Below are positions 9,122 to 16,747 of a stretch of 17,061 nt of DNA, one piece after another. Every line of letters starts with the position of its first letter. Position 1 is the first letter of the stretch. The position numbers and the translations under genes were made by a program. The notes below the pieces were generated by a model. That model was not told the DNA's origin, did no database searches, and saw only the letters and a list, made by a program, of their open reading frames with translations. Source of the DNA: Alphaproteobacteria bacterium (GTDB lineage Bacteria; Pseudomonadota; Alphaproteobacteria; VGEJ01); NCBI GenBank assembly GCA_016869335.1, contig VGEJ01000017.1, forward strand, positions 1 to 17,061. Reading direction: 5' to 3'.

Positions 9122-10843
9122 CTACTTGTCCGTCAGGCGCCAGACGCCGCCCCACTCGGCCGGCGGCGGCGTCGCCCGCAGCGCCGCGACGCGGCGGAGA
9201 AAGACGGCGCTTGGCCCATCGCCGGGCCGGCGCGCCTGGCATAGGCCGAAGTGTCGCTCCGCGGCATCCCAGTCCTGGGCGCGGTAGGCGGCCAGCCCCT
9301 GCGCGAACAGGTCGTTCAGCTCGGCCGCCGCCTGGGTCAGCCGGTCGGCAGCGGCCACGAGCTCGTGGATGAGCCGCGGCTCGGTCTTGCCGGCGACCGT
9401 CAAGAGATCGAGCTCGCGCGCCGCGATCTCGCCCTGCGCCAGGCGGAAGGTCGCGTCGTCAATGAGGATCGACGTGCCGTAGGCCTTGTTCGCCCTCTCG
9501 AGCCGCGAGGCCGCGTTCACGACGTCACCGATCACGGTGTAGGAGCGGGTGATGTCCGAGCCGATAGTGCCGATCACGACCTCGCCGGTAGCCAGCCCCA
9601 TGCGCACGCCGAATTCCGGCAGCTTGCGCCGGAGGCCGATGATGTGGGGCAGCTCGGCCCGGAAGGCCGCGATCGCCTCCTGCTGCGCCAACGCGGCCAT
9701 GCACGCATCCGCCGCCTGCCGGTCACCCGGCGAGAACGGCGCGGTCCAGAACGCCATGACCGCGTCGCCGATGAACTTGTCGATCACGCCGTGGCGGCTG
9801 CGGATCTCGCGGGTCACGGCGGTGAAGTAGCTGTTGAGAAGGTTGACCATGGCGCCTGGCGTCAGGTCCTCGCTCATGCCGCTGAAGCCCTTGATGTCGG
9901 AGAAGAAGATCGTCGCCGGCTGGCGCTCCGAGAGGGTGTCGCCGTGGGCCTGGGCATCGACTAGGCGGGCGACGACGCGCGGGTCGAGGTACTTGCCGAA
10001 GGTGTCGCGCACGCGCTCTTTCTCGCGGAGCTGCGTGACCATGCGATTGAAGGCGCGCGCGAGCTGCCCGGTTTCGTCCGCCGAAGCCACCGGCAGCGCC
10101 ACGTCGAGCGCGCCGGTCTCGACCGCCCGTGTGCCGTCGAGGAGCTGGCGGAAGGAGCGCTGCAGGCGGTTCGTCAGCGCGATGAACAGTGTCAGTCCGG
10201 CGACGGTCGCCAGCGCGAACAGCGCGACGCTGACGCTCAAGATGCGCTCCTCGTGGGTCTCGACCTCGCGCATCGAGGTCATCGTGAGCTCATCGAGGGC
10301 GGCGCGCATCGTCGCGAGATCCCGCTCGAGCCATTCATCGCCGCCCTGGAATCCGGCGGCGAGCTTGCGCGCTTGGGCGTCGTCGCCGCTCTCGATCGCC
10401 GCTTGAACCGCCGCGCCCCGGGCGAGGAACGGTTCGACGCGCCGCTCGAGCACGGTGAACGCGCCGGCGATGCGGGCGAGCACGATGCGGTCGGGCGGAT
10501 CGTTGCGCGGGTCGCCGATGCCGGCCTCCAGCAGGCCGCGGATGGTGGCGGCGTCGGCACGCAGCGAGTCGGCGAGCGCACCGAGGCTGCGATGGAGGTC
10601 CGCTCCCCCGTCCGCCCCGGTCTCCTGCGTCATCGAGCGCCGAAGCGCGAGCTCGTACTCGAAGGCCGTGACGTCGATCCGCGCCACCAGCTCATCGAGC
10701 GGGACGTGCGATCCGGTGATGGCATCGAGCTCATCGACCACCTGGCCGACGAGGCGGATGGACAGGCCGGTCGTGATGGCGAACAGCGCCAGGAACAACG
10801 TGGCCATCGCCAGGACTTTGAAGCGGATGCTGCGCAGCATCAT
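9122..10843 (-). CDS. Membrane-bound class III adenylate/guanylate cyclase with HAMP domain
   Basis: A 573-residue sensor enzyme that should make cyclic AMP. Order of parts: membrane helix about 9-33, periplasmic helical sensor about 34-202, second membrane helix about 203-224, HAMP linker about 224-278, class III cyclase domain about 307-490, and an Ala-rich TPR-like helical tail. The two metal-binding aspartates are Asp316 (FFSDIKGFS) and Asp360 (DKFIGDAVMAFW). The transition-state Asn443 and Arg447 are present in VVNAASRLE. Lys356 and Thr436 occupy the base-selecting positions and favour ATP over GTP. So the catalytic site looks fully active. The ligand of the periplasmic domain is unknown. 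It is the first gene of a minus-strand run and is divergent from the uptake cluster at 11031. Start is a double ATG; either may be used. Confidence 0.93.
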   Translation of the reverse strand: MMLRSIRFKVLAMATLFLALFAITTGLSIRLVGQVVDELDAITGSHVPLDELVARIDVTAFEYELALRRSMTQETGADGGADLHRSLGALADSLRADAATIRGLLEAGIGDPRNDPPDRIVLARIAGAFTVLERRVEPFLARGAAVQAAIESGDDAQARKLAAGFQGGDEWLERDLATMRAALDELTMTSMREVETHEERILSVSVALFALATVAGLTLFIALTNRLQRSFRQLLDGTRAVETGALDVALPVASADETGQLARAFNRMVTQLREKERVRDTFGKYLDPRVVARLVDAQAHGDTLSERQPATIFFSDIKGFSGMSEDLTPGAMVNLLNSYFTAVTREIRSRHGVIDKFIGDAVMAFWTAPFSPGDRQAADACMAALAQQEAIAAFRAELPHIIGLRRKLPEFGVRMGLATGEVVIGTIGSDITRSYTVIGDVVNAASRLERANKAYGTSILIDDATFRLAQGEIAARELDLLTVAGKTEPRLIHELVAAADRLTQAAAELNDLFAQGLAAYRAQDWDAAERHFGLCQARRPGDGPSAVFLRRVAALRATPPPAEWGGVWRLTDK

Positions 10844-10915
10844 CCCACCCTATCGCTCCCGACCCGTACCGAGGATCATGCCAGAAGATCGCGCGTGCTG
10901 TGGTCTTCCGGTGCC

Positions 10916-10925
10916 GGGGGGGGGG
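10916..10925 (+). repeat. Run of ten G in a divergent promoter spacer
   Basis: Ten consecutive G bases lie in the 187-base spacer between the cyclase (minus) and the periplasmic binding protein gene (plus). The tract is 73 bases from the cyclase start and 105 from the binding-protein start. Runs of this length are prone to slippage in cells and to length error in sequencing. The rest of this spacer shows no clear -35/-10 pair on either strand. Confidence 0.85.
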
Positions 10926-11030
10926 ACAGCCGACCAGGGCGCGAACACCGATTCCGCTTGCAGAGCTGCCCGGAGGCCGGGAAACTAGGCGCCTACAGGG
11001 GGATGGTACCCCGACAACAGGGAGAACATC

Positions 11031-12239
11031 ATGCGCAGGTCTCTTGCGTTGGTCGCGGGGCTGGCGGTGGCCGCCGGCGCCGCGTTCGTCACGGCGGTGA
11101 ACGCCCAGGACAAGCCGCCGATCATCATCGGCCAGGCTCTCGATTTCTCGAACTGGATGCTGACGTATGACGGCCAGCCGCAGCGTTCGATGGAGATCGC
11201 CGTCGAGGACGTCAACGCGGCGGGTGGAGTGCTCGGTGGGCGCATGCTCGAGCTGGTCAAGTGCGACACCAAGGCCGATCGCGAGCAGGGCGCGAAATGC
11301 GGTGCCGAGGTGGTGCAGGCGGGCGCCAAGATGGCGGCGTTCTCGTGCGATTACGACATGGGCGGTCCGGCCGCCTTGCAGTTCGCCCAGGCCGGCATCG
11401 TCGGCATCTCGGTGTGCGGCTCCGATCCCAAGATCGGCGTACAGGGTATCGGCCCCTACACCTTCACGATGTCCACCGCGGCCAACGCGCAAGGCTACGT
11501 GCTGGCCGAGTGGGGCTACAGCCGCAAGGGTTGGCGCAGGGCATACACGCTCCTCGACAACTCGATCGAGTACGACAAGTCGCTCTGCCACGGCTTTGAA
11601 GAGCGTTGGCAGGAGCTCGAGGGCGCGACCTTGGCCGGCAAGGACGTCTTCAAGCAAGACGATCCCTCGATCGCGGCGCAGATCACCAAGCTCAAGGCGC
11701 TCGACCCGCAGCCCGAAGTGCTGATCCTGTGTTCCTACATCCCGGGCGGGGCGACGGCGCTGCGCCAGATCCGGGCGGCCGGCATCGAGACGCCGGTGCT
11801 GACCTCGGAATCCTACGCCGGGCAGTTTTGGTTCGACTCGGTGCCCGGCCTCAAGAACTACTACCACGGCACCCATGGCAACGTTTACGGCCCAGAGGCG
11901 TACACCGAGGAGGAGAAGGTCTTCCTCGAGAAGTACCGCAAGAAGTTCGGCGAAGAGCCGGCATCGGACCACGTCTACCTCGGCTACTCGATGATCCAGG
12001 CCTACGTGAAGGCGCTGGAGATGGCTGGAACGGACGATCCGGCGAAGGTGGTAGAGGCGATGGAGACGTTCCGCGACGTGCCGCTCCTGATCGGTCCGAC
12101 GACCTGGACGAAGGATACCCACATACAGGTGCGCCGGCCCTTCGCGTTCTTCGAGATGGCGGACGGCAAGCTGAAGTTCATAGAGAAGTTCGCCGCCGAG
12201 AAGGCCTGGGATATCTCCAAGCTGAAGTCCTGGGACTGA
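11031..12239 (+). CDS. Branched-chain amino acid type ABC transporter substrate-binding protein (LivK-like)
   Basis: A 402-residue periplasmic binding protein of the type I fold used by HAAT/Liv importers. The N-terminus is a Sec signal peptide with cleavage predicted after Ala25 (AVNA/QD); there is no lipobox cysteine. The mature protein starts with the usual IIIGQALDFS and carries EIAVEDVNAAGGVLGG, a common feature of this family. It contains at least six cysteines in the mature part (in KCDT, KCGA, SCDYD, VCGSD, LCHG and LCSY), more than usual, so disulfides are likely. An AGGGAGA ribosome-binding site lies five bases before the ATG. It heads a cluster with LivH- and LivM-type permeases. 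Despite the name, such proteins bind diverse amino acids, amides, urea or aromatic acids; the ligand here cannot be read from the sequence. Confidence 0.93.
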   Translation: MRRSLALVAGLAVAAGAAFVTAVNAQDKPPIIIGQALDFSNWMLTYDGQPQRSMEIAVEDVNAAGGVLGGRMLELVKCDTKADREQGAKCGAEVVQAGAKMAAFSCDYDMGGPAALQFAQAGIVGISVCGSDPKIGVQGIGPYTFTMSTAANAQGYVLAEWGYSRKGWRRAYTLLDNSIEYDKSLCHGFEERWQELEGATLAGKDVFKQDDPSIAAQITKLKALDPQPEVLILCSYIPGGATALRQIRAAGIETPVLTSESYAGQFWFDSVPGLKNYYHGTHGNVYGPEAYTEEEKVFLEKYRKKFGEEPASDHVYLGYSMIQAYVKALEMAGTDDPAKVVEAMETFRDVPLLIGPTTWTKDTHIQVRRPFAFFEMADGKLKFIEKFAAEKAWDISKLKSWD

Positions 12240-12252
12240 AAGCATGATCCGC

Positions 12253-12288
12253 ACGGGCCTCCGCCTCGAGCGTGAGGCGGGGGCCCGT
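12253..12288 (+). promoter_or_regulatory. Strong stem-loop after the binding-protein gene
   Basis: A 15-base-pair stem with one T-G wobble and a six-base loop (GAGCGT at 12268-12273) begins 13 bases after the binding-protein stop. The arms are 12253-12267 and 12274-12288. No T-run follows, so it is not a classical intrinsic terminator. Such a structure could protect the upstream message from 3' exonucleases or partly terminate transcription, raising binding protein over permease. Confidence 0.7.
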
Positions 12289-12305
12289 CGCTTCTCCGTC
12301 CCCGA

Positions 12306-12349
12306 CTGCCGGCCGACCTCGCGCCGGCGGCAAGGCGCGGGACCGGCAG
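12306..12349 (+). promoter_or_regulatory. Second stem-loop, directly before the LivH start
   Basis: A two-part hairpin: outer stem 12306-12312 with 12343-12349 (7 bp), then an inner stem 12318-12325 with 12334-12341 (8 bp, one wobble) and an eight-base loop. It ends 10 bases before the livH ATG and covers the place where a Shine-Dalgarno would sit. No good Shine-Dalgarno is visible there, so initiation at livH may be weak or structure-dependent. Confidence 0.6.
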
Positions 12350-12359
12350 CGAGCCGCGC

Positions 12360-13274
12360 ATGACGATCGTCCTCCAGATAGCGATCGACGCGATCAGCCT
12401 CGGCAGCCTCTACGCGCTGACGGCGCTGGGCATTGGCCTGATCTTCGGCATCCTCCGCCTCATCAACTTCGCGCACGGCGATTTCATCACCATCGGCGCC
12501 TTTGCCCTGATCGTGCCCTCGGCGGCGGTGGTGGCCTCGCCGTTCATCGGCGCCTGGCCGTTCTGGGCGTTAATCCCTGCCATCATCCTGATCGTCATCG
12601 TGCTGGCGCTCGCCGCCGAGCGCATCGCGTTCCGGCCGTTGCGGGGCGCCAATCCGGCGACGCTGCTGATCGCCTCGTTCGCGGTCAGCTACGTGCTGCA
12701 GCACGTCATTCTGCTGATCTACACCGGCCGCCCGAAATCGGTCGATATCGGCGGCGGCCTGACCGAGCACATCGCGCTCGGCGAGCTCCGCGTGCCGGTC
12801 ATCCAGATCGTCACGATCGCGGTGTCCGTCGCGCTGCTCGTCGGATTGGCGGTGTTCATGCGGCGGACGACGTTCGGTGTGCAGATGCGGGCCGCGGCGG
12901 AGGATTTCCACATGGCCCGCCTCCTCGGCGTGCGCGCGAACACGGTGATCGCGCTCGCCTTCGGCATCAGCGGGCTGCTCGCCGGCGTGGTGTCGCTGAT
13001 CTACATCTCCCAGACCGGCATGCTGAGCTTCCGCATGAGCCTGCAGCTCGTCATGGTCGCGTTCATCGCCACCGTGATCGGCGGCATGGGCAGCCTGGTC
13101 GGAGCCGCCGTCGGCGGCTTCGTCGTCGGCATCGCCAGCGTCGCGCTGCAGGCAGTGCTGCCCGAGGACGCCGCGCTGATGCGTGATGCGTTCATCTTCG
13201 GCTTCGTCATCCTCGTACTGATGATCCGCCCGCAGGGGCTGATCATCACCCGGGCCGCACGGCAGAGGGTATGA
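12360..13274 (+). CDS. livH: LivH-type permease of a branched-chain amino acid family ABC importer
   Basis: A 304-residue inner-membrane permease with about eight hydrophobic helices and the LivH-family N-terminal pattern LGSLYALTALGIGLIFGILR followed by INFAHGDF (35-42). The cytoplasmic coupling loop that docks an ATPase is RAAAEDFHMARLLGV (177-191), which matches the family EAA-like loop. The C-terminus MIRPQGL is also typical. The binding-protein gene is 120 bases upstream across two hairpins, and the LivM gene follows one base after the stop. It should pair with LivM to form the membrane channel. No Shine-Dalgarno of quality is seen before the ATG. Substrate is set by the binding protein and remains unknown. 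Confidence 0.95.
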   Translation: MTIVLQIAIDAISLGSLYALTALGIGLIFGILRLINFAHGDFITIGAFALIVPSAAVVASPFIGAWPFWALIPAIILIVIVLALAAERIAFRPLRGANPATLLIASFAVSYVLQHVILLIYTGRPKSVDIGGGLTEHIALGELRVPVIQIVTIAVSVALLVGLAVFMRRTTFGVQMRAAAEDFHMARLLGVRANTVIALAFGISGLLAGVVSLIYISQTGMLSFRMSLQLVMVAFIATVIGGMGSLVGAAVGGFVVGIASVALQAVLPEDAALMRDAFIFGFVILVLMIRPQGLIITRAARQRV

Positions 13275-13275
13275 C

Positions 13276-14334
13276 ATGACCAGCGGTTCGGCCGTGGCAA
13301 TGGGACTGCGCAAATACTGGCCGCTCATCGGACTGACGCTGCTGCTCGTGCTCATCGTCGCGATCGCGGCCCTGACGGGCTCGACTCAGCTCCAGCGCAC
13401 CGTCGCCGAGGGCCTCATCAAACTCATTATCGTCATCGGGCTTTACATCTTCATCGGCAACTCGGGCGTGCTGTCGTTCGGCAGCATCACCTACATGATG
13501 ATAGGTGCCTACGGGACTGCTTGGTTCACCATGATGCCGAACTTCAAGAAACTGAGCCTGCCGGGTCTGCCCGAGTTCGTGATCGAGATGCAGGTCGATC
13601 CGATGGTCGGCATGGCTCTTGCCGCCGGGCTCGCCGCGGTCGTCGCCCTGGTGACCGGCGCCATGGTCATGCGCATGAACGGCATCGCGGCGAGCATCGC
13701 GACGTTTGCCGTGCTGGCGATGTTCTACACGATCTACAACAATTGGGAGCGGGTGACCTACGGCATGAGCTCGATCATCGGGCTCAAGATGTACGTCAAC
13801 ATGTATGTCTGTCTGGGGTACGCGCTGGTCGCGCTCTTGCTCGCCTTCCTCTATCAAATCTCGCGCTTCGGGCTCGCCTTGCGGGCGGCGCGCGAAGACG
13901 AGATCGCGGCCCGCGCTTTCGGCGTGAACGTCTACGCACAGCGGATCATCGCCTTTACCCTGAGCGGCTTCCTTATCGGGGCGGCCGGCGTGCTGCACGG
14001 CCATTTCCTCGGCATCCTCACGGTTGCGGCGTTCTACATTCCCATCACCTTCATCACCTTGGCGATGCTCGTCATCGGCGGCCAGAACTCGCTCTCGGGC
14101 GCCGTCATCGGGGCCATCGTCATCACGACGGTGATCGAGGTGTTCCGCATCCTCGAGAAGGGCGTCGAGATCGGCGGCGCGATGATCCAAGCGCCCCTCG
14201 GCATTCAAGAGATCCTGCTGGGCATCGTCATGCTCTTGATCCTCGTGTTCCGGCCGACCGGAATCATGCGCGGCCGAGAGATACCCTGGCCGTTCGGTGC
14301 CCGCGCCGCCGCGGCGGACGTGCCCGCCCGCTGA
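13276..14334 (+). CDS. livM: LivM-type permease of a branched-chain amino acid family ABC importer
   Basis: A 352-residue inner-membrane permease partnering LivH. It has about nine hydrophobic segments, the LivM signature GNSGVLSFGSITYMMIGAYG (61-80) and the ATPase-docking loop ALRAAREDEIAARAFGVNV (201-219). The last hydrophobic stretch ends LVFRPTGIMRGRE, as in most LivM proteins. The ATG follows the livH stop with one base between, so the two are almost certainly translated from one message. In most such clusters the ATPase genes livG and livF follow; here the next gene is an unrelated small basic protein, so the ATPases must be supplied from another locus if the importer works. Confidence 0.95.
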   Translation: MTSGSAVAMGLRKYWPLIGLTLLLVLIVAIAALTGSTQLQRTVAEGLIKLIIVIGLYIFIGNSGVLSFGSITYMMIGAYGTAWFTMMPNFKKLSLPGLPEFVIEMQVDPMVGMALAAGLAAVVALVTGAMVMRMNGIAASIATFAVLAMFYTIYNNWERVTYGMSSIIGLKMYVNMYVCLGYALVALLLAFLYQISRFGLALRAAREDEIAARAFGVNVYAQRIIAFTLSGFLIGAAGVLHGHFLGILTVAAFYIPITFITLAMLVIGGQNSLSGAVIGAIVITTVIEVFRILEKGVEIGGAMIQAPLGIQEILLGIVMLLILVFRPTGIMRGREIPWPFGARAAAADVPAR

Positions 14335-14472
14335 CCTGCGCACGAAGGCGCCGAGCGTTTACGCCGCGTTAACCTTCGAAGCGGCAGAGTACCGCTGCGC
14401 CTGTCGCCATCGCGGCTTGGGGGGCGGCATACGAGATGTTGAAGCGAGAGGCGTGCCTGCCACAGAATGTAG

Positions 14473-14501
14473 TTGCAATCTGATTTTCTGTTGTCCATCA
14501 T
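14473..14501 (+). promoter_or_regulatory. Possible promoter of the H1-like gene
   Basis: TTGCAA (14473-14478) and CATCAT (14496-14501) are separated by 17 bases and each match the sigma-70 consensus at 4/6. They sit in the most AT-rich stretch of the window, about 60 bases before the H1-like ATG. The gap from the livM stop (14334) to this gene (200 bases) also argues for a separate promoter. The match is modest. Confidence 0.35.
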
Positions 14502-14534
14502 CCGAAGCGTTCTAACGGGAGCGGAGGACGGCCC

Positions 14535-14768
14535 ATGGCCCGCGCACTAACCAGCTCGAAGAAGACGACGGCTCGCACGACCAAGGCGAAGAAAGCGACG
14601 AAGGCACCGGCGAAGCGCGCGGCCAAGAGCAGCGCGATGAAGGCGACAGCCAAGACCAAGACCGTCGCCAGGAAGACAGTCAAGGCGAAGGCGCCGAAGA
14701 AGAGCAGCGCGATGAGGGCCACGGCGCGGACCAGGACGGTGACGAAGAAGGCCGCGAACAAGAAATAG
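14535..14768 (+). CDS. Small histone-H1-like Lys/Ala/Thr-rich basic protein
   Basis: A 77-residue protein with about 27 Lys or Arg residues, about 20 Ala, many Thr and Ser, and no Asp or Glu. This composition matches eukaryotic H1 tails and bacterial H1-like nucleoid proteins (Hc1 and AlgP tails), so it probably binds DNA or RNA electrostatically. Residues 31-52 and 56-77 are an imperfect duplication with a 25-codon period: KSSAMKATAKTKTV against KSSAMRATARTRTV, where three lysines became arginines. At DNA level the first 16 bases of each copy are identical (14625-14640 and 14700-14715). GGAGG seven bases before the ATG supports translation. It contains no fold I recognise and is expected to be disordered. 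Such low-complexity frames can be spurious, but the good ribosome-binding site and lack of a better frame favour a real gene. Confidence 0.72.
   Translation: MARALTSSKKTTARTTKAKKATKAPAKRAAKSSAMKATAKTKTVARKTVKAKAPKKSSAMRATARTRTVTKKAANKK
14625..14752 (+). repeat. 75-bp-period direct repeat inside the H1-like gene
   Basis: Two imperfect copies begin at 14625 and 14700 and start with the same 16 bases (AAGAGCAGCGCGATGA). They encode the duplicated KSSAM(K/R)ATA(K/R)T(K/R)TV segments. The repeat keeps the reading frame and looks like an internal duplication that later diverged. Confidence 0.75.
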
Positions 14769-14773
14769 ACTTT

Positions 14774-14791
14774 GCCGGCCGCGAGGCCGGC
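14774..14791 (+). terminator. Hairpin after the H1-like gene
   Basis: A perfect 7-bp GC stem (GCCGGCC with GGCCGGC) closes a GCGA loop, a GNRA tetraloop, five bases after the H1-like stop codon. There is no following T-run, so it is a terminator-like or message-stabilising hairpin rather than a standard intrinsic terminator. Confidence 0.5.
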
Positions 14792-14838
14792 TGGAACGCG
14801 TGCTCTGCGCGCCGGCAGGGCGTCGTGCAAACTGTGTG

Positions 14839-14876
14839 ACGCGGAAGCAGAGGCGGCTGTGCGTCTGCCTCCGCGT
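14839..14876. terminator. Long hairpin between two convergent genes
   Basis: A 38-base inverted repeat forms a 17-bp stem with two mismatches and one wobble around a four-base loop. It lies between the H1-like gene and the convergent antiporter gene, so it could end or protect transcripts from either side. T-runs are absent on both sides, which weakens a Rho-independent reading. Confidence 0.55.
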
Positions 14877-14917
14877 TGCCCAGCTGCAACGCGCCCGTGC
14901 CGGCAGTGCCTTGGTCC

Positions 14918-16711
14918 TCACTCTGGATCGATGGCGCGCGCTTGGCCGCGGATCGTTGCGCGCACCTCGGCGCGCCGTTGCTCGACGAGCTGGCGTGCCG
15001 CCTCGGCCGGTACGCCAGCTGCCCCGAGGACCACCTCGGCCAGTTCCAGACTGGCCTCGACGGTTTCCGGCACGACCTCCGTTGCTCCCACCGCGAGCAG
15101 GCGGCGGGCGTGCCGGCTGTCGCGCGCCCGCGCGATGATCGCGAGCGCCGGCCACAAGCGATGGGCCGCGAAAACGACGCGTTCGGCGGCGGCCGCGTCG
15201 TCCATGGTGACGACGAGCACCGCCGCGGTCTCGACACCGATCCCGCGCAGTATGTCGGCTCGGGTCGCGTCACCGACGAAGACGGCGGCGCCGCCGCTGC
15301 GGAAGCGCGCGACCGCGGCGGGGTCGAGGTCCAGGCCGACGTGAGGGATCGCCTGGGCCTCCAGCATTTCGCCGATGGTCCGCCCGACCCGACCGTAGCC
15401 GGCAATGATCACGTGGCTCGTCAGATCGGGCGCGACGTCGGGCGAAACGGCCACCCGTGCCCGGGCCGCGATGCCGCGCGATAGCCGTCGCGCGGCCGCT
15501 GCCACCACCGGCGTCGCGAACATGCTGAGGCTGGTGACGATCAACATGAACTGCGCGGTATCGCCGGCGAGCGCCCCGACGCTCATGGCCAGCGACACGA
15601 CGACGAACGCGAACTCGCCACCCTGGCCCAGCAGCAGTGACGCCTCCGCGGCGGTAGCGTTATCCTCGCCAAACGCGCGGACGAGGCCAAACAGAATGAT
15701 GGCCTTGACGGCGAACAGGCCGACGAGCGAGAGCCCGACCAAGGCGGGCGCGTCGAGTGCGACCGCGAGATCAACCGACATGCCGATCGAGATGAAGAAC
15801 AGCGCCAGAAGCAGGCCCTTGAACGGCCCGACGTCGGCCTCGATTTCGTGGCGGTGCTCGGTCTCGGCGAGCAGGAGGCCGGCGAGGAAGGCCCCGAGCG
15901 CGAGCGAGAGCCCGAGCGCCTGCGTGGTCACGGCGGCACCGATGATCACGAGCAGCACCGCGGCCATGAACAGCTCGCGGCTTCGCGTCGCGCTGACGAG
16001 CGCGAACAGGGGCCGAACGACCTGGCGCCCGATCACCATGATCGCGACGATGGCGGCGACGGCCTTGGCGAGCGCGAGGAGGAGCGGCACGGCGACGCCA
16101 TCCTGGCTCTGGCTGCCGAGGGCGCCGACGAGAAACAGGATCGGGACGACCGCGAGATCCTGTGCGAGCAGCACTGCCAGGCACACCCTCCCGACGCGCG
16201 AGCCGAGCCGGCGCGCCTCGGTCAGCAACTGCATCACGATCGCCGTCGAGGAGAGCGCGAGGCAGGCGCCGAGAATCACGGCGACGGTAAGTGGATTGCC
16301 GAACAGCCCGCCGATCGCTGCGATGACGCCCGCGGTCACCACCACCTGAACGCCGCCGAGGCCGAACACCAGCCGGCTCATCGTGAGCAAACGATCGAGC
16401 GAGAGCTCGAGCCCGATCGTGAACAGCAGGAAGACGACCCCGAGCTCGGCCAAGGGCCTGATGCCTGCCGGATCGTCGATGACGAACAACCGCAGCCACG
16501 GCACCTCCGGGGCCAGTCGGCCCAGGCCGTGCGGGCCGAGCGCGAGGCCCACCGACAGGAAGCCGAGCACCGGGCTGATCCGAAGGCGGTGCATGATCGG
16601 CACGACGAGCCCGGCCACCGCCAGGAAGATGATGACTTCTCTCAGGTCAAAGCCGGTGGCGTCCAATTCAGCACCCGCTCGCAAGCGCTTGCGGCCAACC
16701 CGACCGACCAT
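14918..16711 (-). CDS. KefB/KefC-type monovalent cation:proton antiporter (CPA2) with TrkA-N domain
   Basis: A 597-residue inner-membrane transporter, expected to exchange K+ or Na+ for protons. Residues about 24-405 form the 12-13 helix CPA2 transport domain; the ion-binding QD motif is Gln184-Asp185 in LLAQDLAVVP. The stretch EADVGPFKGLLLALFFISIGMSVD (starting near 291) is a KefB/KefC/YbaL hallmark. Residues about 432-550 are a TrkA-N (RCK) Rossmann domain with GYGRVG (438-443) and a terminal acid Asp461 that favours NAD(H). The ATG at 16711 has no visible ribosome-binding site and adds a short basic leader; a TTG at 16666, giving a protein starting just before DATGFDLREV, is plausible. No kefF/kefG ancillary gene is present, so glutathione gating as in E. 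coli Kef is not established. Confidence 0.9.
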   Translation of the reverse strand: MVGRVGRKRLRAGAELDATGFDLREVIIFLAVAGLVVPIMHRLRISPVLGFLSVGLALGPHGLGRLAPEVPWLRLFVIDDPAGIRPLAELGVVFLLFTIGLELSLDRLLTMSRLVFGLGGVQVVVTAGVIAAIGGLFGNPLTVAVILGACLALSSTAIVMQLLTEARRLGSRVGRVCLAVLLAQDLAVVPILFLVGALGSQSQDGVAVPLLLALAKAVAAIVAIMVIGRQVVRPLFALVSATRSRELFMAAVLLVIIGAAVTTQALGLSLALGAFLAGLLLAETEHRHEIEADVGPFKGLLLALFFISIGMSVDLAVALDAPALVGLSLVGLFAVKAIILFGLVRAFGEDNATAAEASLLLGQGGEFAFVVVSLAMSVGALAGDTAQFMLIVTSLSMFATPVVAAAARRLSRGIAARARVAVSPDVAPDLTSHVIIAGYGRVGRTIGEMLEAQAIPHVGLDLDPAAVARFRSGGAAVFVGDATRADILRGIGVETAAVLVVTMDDAAAAERVVFAAHRLWPALAIIARARDSRHARRLLAVGATEVVPETVEASLELAEVVLGAAGVPAEAARQLVEQRRAEVRATIRGQARAIDPE

Positions 16712-16747
16712 CGCGGGCGGCGCCGGGGCGCGCCGGGGGGTCGGGCG

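Noticed and set aside
7328..9244. A 638-codon plus-strand frame over the aminotransferase and amidase
   Set aside because: Mirror-image frame of two firm genes; the composition is typical of antisense translation and no domain is visible.
10955..10990. Sigma-54 or sigma-70 promoter for the binding-protein gene near TTGCAG
   Set aside because: No GG element at the right distance for sigma-54, and no acceptable -10 hexamer; not better than chance.
10731..12476. A 581-codon minus-strand frame over the cyclase start and binding-protein gene
   Set aside because: It crosses the divergent spacer and lies antisense to a binding protein with a clear signal peptide; no family features.
13246..14343. 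A 365-codon minus-strand frame over livM
   Set aside because: Highly charged His/Asp/Arg-rich sequence that is antisense to a membrane protein; such frames arise by reversing hydrophobic codons.
14375..14400. A terminator after livM
   Set aside because: Only a 5-bp AGCGG/CCGCT stem can be formed and no T-run follows, so it is too weak to call.
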